Source: Siderastrea siderea
Lineage: Eukaryota; Cnidaria; Anthozoa; Scleractinia; Rhizangiidae
DNA length: 64,000 bases
NCBI GenBank assembly: GCA_964030785.1
Contig: OZ034968.1
Span: forward strand, 57,024,399-57,088,398
Direction of reading: 5' to 3'
The notes below the pieces were generated by a model. The model saw only the letters and a list, made by a program, of their open reading frames with translations. It ran no database searches and was not told the origin of the DNA. A program made the translations under genes and the position numbers. Below are positions 46,981 through 57,200 of this stretch, in pieces. The number at the start of each line of letters is the position of its first letter. Position 1 is the stretch's first letter.

Positions 46981-48399
46981 CAGGGTCTGGAAGGGTATTT
47001 TCGGGATCCGGGATTTGACCAAAATACAGTGCGGGATTCGGGAAAACGCAAAATATTTTGACGGGATTCGGGAATTGACTACATCCCGGGAAGCGGGATT
47101 GAAAAGAATTTGGGCACGGGACGCGGGAATTCTTGCCCGATTGTTGGGAATTCGGGAAATTTTCACCTCCTAGATGAACACAATGACCGCGAAAGCGAAT
47201 CAAACAGGCGAGTGCTGACTGGCAAGTCTCTCCTGTTGAAAAACAAAAACAAACAACTGTCAAGTGTGACTAGTTAATAGTTATCTAATTGAAACTGTCC
47301 AGTAATCCTCAAATAAAACAAAGAGAGTATTTTGTTACAAGCAGATGCCTGGAGAGTGAACGTGTCGCACGTGGTTTATTTAATACTCGATAAATTCTAA
47401 TATCGCTCTTGCTCTTCGCTCGTTTACTTTTATTATAATCGAGAGGTTCCACCAGGATCGTTTTGCCGCTTGATATGTCAAGCAATGATGCCAGCTCTGC
47501 TTCAATGGAGAGCACAGTCAGAGTTTTGGTGTCATTCTTCCTGGCCACAGACGAAACTTCTAGCCCCAGAAGTACGGGGGCGACGCACTAAGAAAAGTTT
47601 AATGTTCCGCTCAGCGAGGATCACAAGGATCTTTTTAAATTTCAAAAGTATTTGAAAACTTTTACCGGACTAGATGACATCGCAATAAGTAAAGGCCTCG
47701 GGGAAAACCCTGAGGTCACGATTGCCAGAGTCAAAAAGGCATCATCAGGCAGTGGCGTCGAAACTTTCTCCTTGCGGACTCAAGATGCGTGGCAATACAA
47801 GTTCGAAACTCTTATCCAGGGAAACGAAATGCTCCAAGGTACTTGTAACTACATTTTATTATGTATCAGATGAATATCAAGAGCGTGTGTATTTGCACAG
47901 GTTCATTTAAATTTGTCCTAAGTGATAGTTCAAAATGAATTCTGTTCACAAACGTTTCTTTGTTTCTTACTTCCCCGCCCCCATCCCTTGCGCTCGCAGC
48001 CACGTCACGCAATTTTTGTCTGACTCCAGCGACAATGAGGACCGCAGCAACAATGAAGAAGACGCAGTCGAAGGTGTCCCTGTAATCTTTTTATCAAGGA
48101 CAGTGCGCACGCGTACAGGAAGACCCATCACGCTTTCATATCGGGCTCTTTCATCGTACTAAGGTATGAAGAGCTAATTCCATTTTGCCCACAACACACG
48201 TAAAATCAAAGTAACAACCAAACGGGCAAATCTACATCTTAAATTCATTAGCTTATACAAAAATTAGTCCTTTTGTAAATGAATTTTTGCGGAAAGAAAA
48301 AACGGGATTCGGGAAAGTGACGACAAAAAGTGCGGGATTCGGGATTCGCTTGAAAAAGGAGCGGGAATGCGGGATCAGGACCCCCCCTTCCAGACCCTG
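46981..48399. mobile_element. DNA transposon inserted in the decarboxylase relic
   Basis: Ends CAGGGTCTGGAAGGG and CCCTTCCAGACCCTG are inverted, and AGGAGA flanks both sides (46975-46980 and 48400-48405). Subterminal GCGGGATTCGGGAA words cluster inside both ends. Removing the element plus one AGGAGA joins the two decarboxylase parts in the same frame. Inside, on the plus strand, lie exon-like open stretches (47594-47873 and about 48001-48161) that I do not recognise. A 6-bp duplication is unusual for CAGGG-ended hAT elements (8 bp), so the superfamily is left open. Confidence 0.85.
47594..48161 (+). other. Unrecognised exon-like ORFs inside the transposon
   Basis: Frame one (from about 47604) reads SEDHKDLFKFQKYLKTFTGL, then DIAISKGLGENPEVTIARV and DAWQYKFETLIQGNEMLQ, followed by AAG/GTACTT which could be a splice donor. 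A second open stretch after CGCTCGCAG reads SDSSDNEDRSNNEEDAVEG and RTVRTRTGRPITLSY before a stop. The acidic run plus RTRTGR tail resembles the C-terminal ends of some transposases; this is a guess. The simple splice of the two is out of frame. Could be transposase debris or a captured host exon. Confidence 0.4.
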
Positions 48400-48855
48400 A
48401 GGAGAAGTTCTCCCATATGGCATTCTTCGTGAAGAATCTTTAAAATCAGCGGAGTCGGTGTTGCCTTCACGGCGAAGTAGTTCCTGAAGATCGTTCCAGT
48501 TAATGACCGCGTCCACACGAAGCTGTCGTTGAATACCTTCGTTGGCCCCTTTCAATATAATTTCTCTTTGTCATAGAGTTGAAACGGAGTTGGGTACAAG
48601 GAAGACACTTTTTGTAGCTCTGTTTCGCTGCAAGGAAATGGTTTCCAACTGGTAATTTTGTTCGGTTGTCTTTTGAACATTTTTGTGAGTCTTGTTTGGT
48701 CTTCGTCTGGTTGATTTGCAGCTAAATAATTACAGTTGGTCAGTATTCGTTTATTTAACTCAACTGTTGACCGTGACGAGTGTTGCCAAAGTCCACTTGG
48801 GTAAAGTTTGTGTCCTTTGAACGAAAAAGGTGATTTCTAATTTCTATAAGAACCT

Positions 48856-49574
48856 TTAAGGTTACTCCGGACCTTCGCAGGTGTCCTCGGGGAAAAAATT
48901 CGTATGTGCGCCATTTTAAAGGAAAACAGGGCAAACTATATATCGTCGAAAAGCTTAATAAATGTAGATTTCGGAAAAAATATAAGTTGCCGGTTTCTTC
49001 AATTTCACAGAAGAAAATCACAAACAACCACGAAAATGACCATGTGTCATTCAATTGAATTAATAGGGTATCAAATCCAAGTGCATTGGTAAAATAACTG
49101 CACAATGTTAATCACAAAGGTTCAGTTATCAAAAGTGTGTCAGCATTTTTCGATATTCTGACTGGTTATTTTTAATTAATGTGTCAAGTTCGAGCAGCAA
49201 AGAATACGCAATGGGCATTGCATTGAAGATCGCCACAGGTGAAATATTACAAATTTCAAAAATCCCCGACACACCTTTGTTTCACAACATCTAAGGAATG
49301 TTTAGGCCAAATTTCACAGAAATCTGCCGAATTTTGGTACCCTATTAATTCCTTTGTTTGATTGAATGACGCATGGTCATTTTTGCGGTCATTTTTCTAA
49401 ATTTTCTTTTGTGGATTAAAAAACTGCCAATTCATATTTTTTTTCTGAAATCCACATTCATTAAGCTTTCCAACGATATATAGTTTGCCGTACTTTCCTT
49501 TAAAATGGCGCGCTTACGAATTTTTTTTCCGGAGAACATGGAAGGACACCCGCGAAGGTCCGGAGTAACCTTAA
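48856..49574. mobile_element. Foldback element bounded by TTAA
   Basis: TTAAGGTTACTCCGGACCTT at the left is mirrored by AAGGTCCGGAGTAACCTTAA at the right, with TTAA at both outer ends (48856-48859, 49571-49574). The arms are about 240 bp and pair through GCAAACTATATATCGTCGAA and its counterpart. TTAA duplication suggests piggyBac- or Kolobok-type mobilisation. No ORF. Confidence 0.75.
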
Positions 49575-49724
49575 CATTGGCCAAAATTGTACGAACGTGT
49601 CAAGGACATACCCAGATTAATATTTTAATTAGGTCAACTTCATTTTGTCCACGCGTGGTTTTTTCATTGCAACGTGTACTTCTTTCGCCAGCGTGTGACG
49701 TTAGATTTCCCAGTCACACCCACA

Positions 49725-49848
49725 CAGCCTCGTTCCCAGTCGTCCTCGGCGAAATATCAACTGTGATGTCACCCGACGAGCTCGGCGGGAAGGGTACCAA
49801 GCCTCCCTCAGTCACTCGATAGCGCATCAAGGTCTGGGGACGAGGCTG
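49725..49848. mobile_element. 124-bp MITE, CAGCCTCGTTCCCAG ends, 9-bp TSD
   Basis: CAGCCTCGTTCCCAG is mirrored by CTGGGGACGAGGCTG; ACACCCACA flanks both sides (49716-49724 and 49849-49857). The 9-bp duplication is the same length as for the TAGCCTG family. From here to 51263 I see no gene. Confidence 0.85.
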
Positions 49849-51263
49849 ACACCCACATTGATTTACCCGATCACACCGCTCAGCTGAACCAGAATTATAG
49901 GCCTGGCGGTCAGCAGCAATGCAAGAATTGTAAGGACGTGCATTTTTCAAATTAGAATTGCCGCCGAAAATTAATGTTCACTACTGGCTGTATCTTAGCT
50001 CATACCGAATTCGAGTTTCTTATAAGAAAAGAGTGTAGGCAACCGTTTCGAGCTTTGAACTTTCGGTTTTATGAGCTTGTTTAGTGTACTAATGTCTGCG
50101 TTATTTCTTGCATGCCCTTGGGTCACAAGAGCGCGGTTAGATGTATGGGTTGTCTTTCGCTTCTCCACGCGAAACGCGACTGACACCAAACAATCAAAGC
50201 CGTATGCTAAGTCAGAAGTTAAGCAATTCATTGGAGAAAAATTCAACCTCGAAATGTTGGCATTCAGTGTTTTCTCATATAAACAGAACGCTAAAATGGA
50301 CAAACTTTGACTAAATTTCGCTACTAGTTTCACAAGTGGTAAAAATTTAAGAAAGGTCTAATTCATTTCATTAAAGTATCTTCTGTAAAAGCCGTATGCT
50401 AACTAGTACGAAATAAACCTAGTAAACTCGTAATCCCGCAAAATGCACGCGCTGTTGGGCGTTTTTAGGTCATTTTCTCTATTGTCTCTCCGTCTGCTAT
50501 CCTTATTGAATTTGAATTTTCGCGCTGTGTACACATTTAAGTCCCGGATGTGTCGCGGCATTGTGGGCGATGTTAAACATCGCGTTCATTTTTATTCAAA
50601 AGCGCGCGAAAATTATGTGAGCACAGAGTGATTTGAGCTTTGAGTTTTCCAGTTTTTCTTCTTAAGCTAAATTTATTAAGATTTTATATCTATGTTTAAC
50701 ACGTTTTGAGGAAGAAGTAATAAACGACATTTTACGAAGTGACATGAACAGGAAAAAAGTTTTCCTACACGAAAGAGCTTTCGTTGACACGGTGCACACC
50801 GATGGCTTCGGCAGATCAACTGAAAGAGACTTGGTTTTAATTCTATAATCTAAATCAAATAGAAGTTGGTGTTCCTATGTTCTCTAAGAGAATAATACAC
50901 TTGAGGTCTAGAAAAACTGCTAAACGCACGATCGAAAAGTAGCAGTTTCTAGACCTCAAGCGTGCATGATTTTCTAAGAAAACATGGAACACCATCTCTT
51001 CTATTTGGTAGCTAACACACTTGCACTGCATTCAAGATAAAACAGGAAACGTGATCCGAAAAAAAGAAATGTCGGTCATTGAGGCTGCAGGGGAGTCCAG
51101 TTATGTTTCTAAAATGACGTGAATGCAAATTTGCACGTAATTGACATTAAAAGGTTCGCAAACCGCGTCCTATTTAATTCAAATGCATGATATCTCGCAC
51201 TGATCCCATATGCGTTCAGTGCGCCTTAGCTTAAAGTAAGGATCTTGCAGGGACCTAAGAAAA

Positions 51264-54200
51264 ATGGAACAATTCTTTAAACTGTCTGTTACTTTTCATG
51301 TTATCATGAAATTAACATTTCTTTGCAATACGCAAAGAATCAGCAACATTGCAGGGCAGTTGGATGACTACACGGATTTTAGCCTCGAAGAAGAAATTGC
51401 AAGTGTTCAACGTCAGAGGAGATCAGTCAACGCCTGTTTATTGGGATCCGTTGAAGTTAAAATTTCTTGGCTACACGCGGCACCTTTTGTTTACCAGAAC
51501 AGCTGCACATCTCGCACCGAAAGACATAATCCGATTGTGACAGGCATTTTTCATGATATCGTGAAGAATGCAATAGGTTTTTGCTGCAATAAATTTTCTG
51601 ACAGCTCAATTCCACCAATTCGTTATTTACAAAGAGCCAAGAACCTCAACGCTCTTCAAGAAGTTCTTTTCCGTGGAGGGGCAAATATGATAATTCCAGT
51701 TCACAGCGATGAAAGGGTTTATGGAGGAGACCGCTTTCCTTTTGTCAAGATCTTAGATTCTCCTGGCGTTGTACTCATTCAGAGGCGTTCGTCTGTTTAT
51801 CATTGGAAACTGGTTTTAAAAGCTCTCCTTGGAACTTGGCCTGTGGTAATAATGGCGATATTGTTGTCTTGCGTGGCAGGTGTAGTCATCTGGATATTGG
51901 TAAGTTTTTCTCAAGGGAAAAATGGTTTTTCACTCCCCTTTCTTATAAAAACTTAAACTAACCACCACCACGACTACAATAAGAACGTGATAAGACAGTA
52001 CACTGGTAAATAGAACACGCACGATGATTGCTGCGCTTGATTAAGCTTGACTAAATTCGAGGCATAAGGAAGAATCTAGAATCGGTTAGTATCAGGACGG
52101 TGAATTATGCCTACAGTTTCTATTTCTGATTTAGACGTTATCCTTACGACTTAAGCTCCTTGAAGGGTCGATTATATTCAATATGGCAAACTGATCGAGT
52201 CGGAATAGTCACTAATAAATCGGCCTCGCCTGAAGATCCCTAATATATTGCGGCAAACATGCTGGTACCCTGAGTAGAGACGGAACTAATTTAAATATGG
52301 ATTTACTTTAAAAAATGACTTTTCAAATTATGCTTCGGTCGTGGTCAAAGTACTTTTTAAAAGAAGATAGTGATTTGAAATATTTGTGAAGTTGATAGTC
52401 ACCAGAAACTAAAAATTGGCCTAGTTTAAACGTCCAACTATACATTCGCCGAACTTAATGTAAATTAGCAAAAACAATGTTAATAGCTTTGCTTATATAT
52501 ATAGGATCGACAAGCGAAAAGTTCGATGTTTGAACTTGGCCTATGTCTGCTCCAACTCTGGGGTAATTTGGCTTTAGGACTTCCTTTATATAATCACTAA
52601 AAGATTTTTTATGCACGGAGGAAATATCACGAAATTGATTATATAAACTGTAATGAGTTGATTTCAGCTGCTGTCATGCATGAGGCGTATCAGTTAATGG
52701 ACAAGTTGATTAAATGAGGCGAAAAGAATATCTCGAAAGTAAAGTCATTTATCTTAACAAAACTAAGTACAGTTTTATTTTGTTTTTTGAGGATTCATCT
52801 CACAACACCGAGCAATTTTCTCGCACTTTTCACCAAGGTGTCTTCCAAGGATTTTATTGGGCTTTTGTAACCATAGCAACTGTCGGGTAAGTAGCTGATA
52901 TAAATGCATTAGACGAAAATTGTGCGGCTATTGCCAAATCAATTTTTTTTTTACCTCACGGCTCTGATGTTTCTTTAGATCGCGCCTCAAAAGCTGTGTT
53001 GCTTTTCTTTGTTATATTTCCCTCGATATTACATCAATAATTCAACCCCATCTGCAGGCAAGAAACGACTTTTAGTGAAGGTAAGTTTTAAAAAAAGCAC
53101 CTGTCTCTTGATTGAGAAACAAATTATTTTTTCATGGGATCAGCGCTACATTACCTAATGAACAGTAAGTCCGCCCCCTTCTAATAAGCACTCCCGCTGA
53201 GTGTCGTTTATGTTACTCGGAGCGCCCCTATTCAAATAAGTGCCCCCGTGAAATAAGTGCCCCTATAGTAAAAGTGTCATTGAAGACAATGGCATAGAAT
53301 AGACTGATTAGACATGTGAATTTTATAGTCTTCTTTCTCATCTGAAAGTGATATTGAAGATATCGACACAACCAAATGTTATTCTGACTATGCGAACCCG
53401 TATGGGTACAGCTGTGTCACTGTTTTTTTATTGGCCATTTAAGAGGCAATGTCCACTAAGACCGAGCGAAATCGAAAATATGTGGCACATGATGAAAAAT
53501 CAAAATTCTCCGTTTTTCGCCCAGAGATACCTTATGGTAGCTCTAGAAACGTGGTGGCATTTTTTGTTGAGAAACTATTTTTAAACCTCCAAAAAATTAA
53601 AAAACCGTTACCGCACTAAGTGTCTCTACAAACACTCCGAATAAACGCGAATCATACCTACTCGTAAACTTCGCTCTGTTTAATTCGCGTCGTGGAAAAC
53701 TCCTGTTTTGAGCTTAGAAATTTGCTGTTGAAGAGTTTACAAGTAATTTGAGTCAAATTATTCTTTTGTGGATTAATTTTCAAGGTCATGGCAGGCTGCT
53801 GAAAACCACTAAAATTCGCTTGCTTTGAATTCTCAATTTGGCACAGTTTTTCAAGAGAAAGTTTCCCTCCCCGGTAAAACACCGAATCACTTGAAATCCA
53901 GAATTCTTGAAAGAGGAAGTGCCGTTCTTAAACCAGGTTTAAAAATTAGTTGCGGGCTTTTTATCAGCGCCGAGTACAAACGCTCTCAAAATCCCGATAA
54001 TTACAACATTAACACGTCAACAATTGGCACATACCTCCGACTAAATAACCGAAAATGTGGATATTTCTTCTAGTTTGGTTGGTATTCGGTTGTAATCCAC
54101 AGCGGAAAGGTAATGTCTAGCTCACCTGAATATGGTATTGTCTAAATATCAGGTTCTGTGCGTAGTCTTTCATAATAACCATCTTGGCGTCCGGGGTCAA

Positions 54201-57200
54201 CAACATCACTGAAGCATCGCGTATTGGCAATCAACCCAAATGACTTATTTGCATCGCACCTCCTTTTGTTAAAATCAAGAACCTTCAGGAATAAGGTGAT
54301 TTTGCCTTATTTGAACTTCAAAACAGTTTTCTCCTATAAGACGTCTTTTCTTGATCTGTATTCGTTTGCAAAATTTCGAAACGATAATTCTTGCCGAAAG
54401 CTTACAAGCCAGTTTACTTTGAGTCACGCACCAAAATGTCACGCACTTGATTTACCTGACGTCGGGTTTGACCTTGGGAGGGGGGAAATGCACAGGAGAC
54501 CCAAAAAAAAAGAAAAAAAAACAAAAAACAAGCAAGCAAAGACAATCAAACAAAAACAAAGCAATGAGAACTTTGAAAACCTGTGGACCCAAGGACCGAT
54601 TACGGTCAACTGCCGCTTATAAGCCCTGGGCTTATACAACTTTGTAAGGGGTTTTGGGTGGGCTTATAAACGGAAGGGGCTTATAAGTTTCGAAATGAGC
54701 CACAGCAGTGTTGATCGAAATACGTTTTTAATTTACCAGTTTTTAATTAACCTTTGAAACATCATAATAAATCGAATTCATTTCAATTTTAACAACAAAA
54801 TCGAAACTGTAACAACACGAACGTAACCGGAACGTAACAAAACAGAAGCTCAGAGTTCATCTTCGCAGTGTCCTGTGAGAGTGCTTAATATTAAGGAAAC
54901 AGGGAAAACTAGAGTGCGACTTATATCCGGGGGAGCTTATAACCGGATGTATTTTTTTGTTTACAGGTGGATGGGCCTATACCCGGGGGGGGGGGGGGGG
55001 CTTGTAAGCGGTTGGGCTTATAAGTGGCAGTTTACGGTATTTATTTGTTTATCAGTATCATTAGAGGCAGTGAAGTCTTGCCAAAACCTTGCCTGTTACT
55101 AGGGCTTTGAAAAAGAAATTATTATGAGGTCTCTATGTATTGGTCTTCAAAAATTGGCCAAGACAGGAGTAAGAATGTACAAATGTATGTTGAGTTTACT
55201 CAAGCCCTAACCAGGGGTGTGGCCAGGGGTGCCGGAACCGTCCTTTTCGTTCTTTATAAGCTTGTGAAACCATTTTATGGCAAGCCTAGCGGATTACACT
55301 TTTATACATGAAACTCAAAATTAAGTTGAGTTTGAAACTGAACTCATGTTGAAACTCATCATGACAAGGAGTCCTAATGTTCAGGGCTCTTTGTCGTTTT
55401 CCGCCTGATGTTCTGAGCAGTGCAGGTGACGAAGGTCGACAACCATCCTTGTGACGAATGGTTAACGCTCGAAACGTCAGCTTTCAATCTCTTCACGGTG
55501 GCTCAATGTACCTTATCAACTCAGTTGATAAATACAAAGTTTTGTGTTTCGCTTCCCCACCGATGCAGCACCACAGCTTCTCTAGAAACTAACTCTCTTG
55601 TTTGTCAGGTGACAGGTGGTTGTGCGATATTTCTCCGCCTTCTCACGGTTGAGGAGAACGAACTCGGTTTCGCTTAGAACACTGCTATAGACGGTAGACC
55701 ATCAGATGACAGGGCCTTAGATTTCAGCGCAGATATTGGTCTTATAGGTTCCACGCCATATGCTCTTCATACACGGACGGATTCCTTCTTTGAAAACTGT
55801 ATATTCGAGAGCATGCTCACACCATCGATCTTCCAAGTGGCAACTAAAGGGCTTGCAATGGACGCGCACCGGATGACACTTAAGGATGGTTCTCCACCGG
55901 GATCTTGATATCGTGTCCGGAGTTTAGGAGGATAAATGTATCCGACTTAGTCTCCGCCAGCCTTGCGGTCGCAGGCTCCCTTCCCTCCATGGGGATTCGA
56001 AGGGAGCCAGGAGTTTGAACACCACGCCCAGCTCTGCTCCTAGTACTCCTGCGCAAACTATGGTGGCCCTGCAGTGCCCTGTAGTGGTAGCAGCCAGCGC
56101 TGTCTTGCCAGACGGCTGACTGTCTTCAGGGCTGGTATGGTAGTGTTAATCTGCTTAATGACGTCTGCCATCACAGCGAGGAATGCACGAAAGTGGGTAT
56201 GAGAAAAAAGTGTACTTACCAGAGCCCACTGGAAGGAAAACACTGATGTGTTGCAAAATAGCTTTGGACTCCGACTTGCCAATTCCACGTTCTGCTTTTC
56301 TCACTTTCCCGTTCGAGGCATACTTAGACAGCCCTGGTAGAACTCAACATGACCAACGTCGATTAGTTCCCTCTGCGCTACTCCCAGTTAAGAGTGATGG
56401 GCTGGGCAAATGGTCCATGTTAAGAATACTAATTAAAAATACTATTGCGCGTGTTAAAAGAAAATCAACGAAGCTCAGCTTCTGAGTGGATATCGCTGAT
56501 TCCAACACTGTAAGTGTGACCCGAAAAGTCTTTTTTTGCAACTGGAACAGCAACTGCTTGTTCATATCACTTGTAAGAGGCGCAAACCCCTGCAACTAGT
56601 TTCTGAAAAGGATAGATGACCTCTATTCGCAGCCAATGGAGATGATGGTTTGATTGGCTATTGTACTCGGTGACAGAGGTCCTGACTGCGAGAACTCCAA
56701 AGAACCTATCCTTTTGCAATGGCGCGATATAGAGGAAGCGCTCTACAACTACTGCGTGTTAAATCTGGCGTTGTCCTTTTTTCTTTTTTTTTTTTAACGA
56801 AAATTATCAGGTTTTGAACATTTACTCAAAGCCGATCCGCACTTAAGACATTTTGTCTAGTTTCCAATAATGTCGCACCTGAAATTCTCACACGCCTTAT
56901 TTCCAACAAGAAAATTATTTCCGCAAATGGCAACTTCTCGAGGCGCCTTCTTCGACGCAACACTGGTGGCTTGCAAATAATATTGAAATCCTTCACCGTG
57001 AAATTAATTAGACTGTGGGGAAAAATATCCTAAAATGTATTCACATTAGGGAATATTCGCGTCTTGAAAAGTCGAACTCTGCAGTAAGATATATAAAAAA
57101 TATATCGATGTTTGCTATTTTAGACTATGATCGGAAGCTAATACTTTCTGCTTCTAGTGAACACGTGACAATTTTTTCCTCTCGCCAGAAATGTACATCT

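Larger units (their letters stand above)
45870..48680 (-). pseudogene. lysA: Broken diaminopimelate decarboxylase gene (lysA-like)
   Basis: Minus-strand relic of a PLP-dependent diaminopimelate decarboxylase, which makes lysine from meso-diaminopimelate in bacteria and plants. From an ATG at 48680 the frame gives YPTPFQLYDKEKL, then NYFAVKATPTPLILKILHEE (PLP-lysine region), GEDIMFTSNNA, INLDD, FRFNPG, CGGIGVKFRREQDP, YECGALVTGDYGWLVTRV, GVDA, the catalytic-cysteine block GSMCQNSDKFAVD, and STGAYGGGS to a stop at 45870. Without the insertion it is about 460 codons in one exon, the full family length. Lesions: TGA at 48554; the usual Cys-Asp-Cys-Ser segment after HEEC is absent; a 1419-bp transposon at 46981; a frameshift near 46460; a 4-bp ATAC duplication near 46320; TGA at 46127. 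Animals lack this pathway, so horizontal origin is likely; a retrocopy is the alternative. Confidence 0.88.

Noticed and set aside
45870..48680. Bacterial contamination of the assembly
   Set aside because: The gene is broken by a eukaryote-like transposon with target duplication and lies between animal genes with the same repeats on both sides.
45870..48680. Ornithine decarboxylase or arginine decarboxylase instead of diaminopimelate decarboxylase
   Set aside because: The fold family is shared, but GGIG followed by FRREQDP, FRFNPG, GEDIMFTSN and CQNSDKFAVD fit the diaminopimelate branch better.
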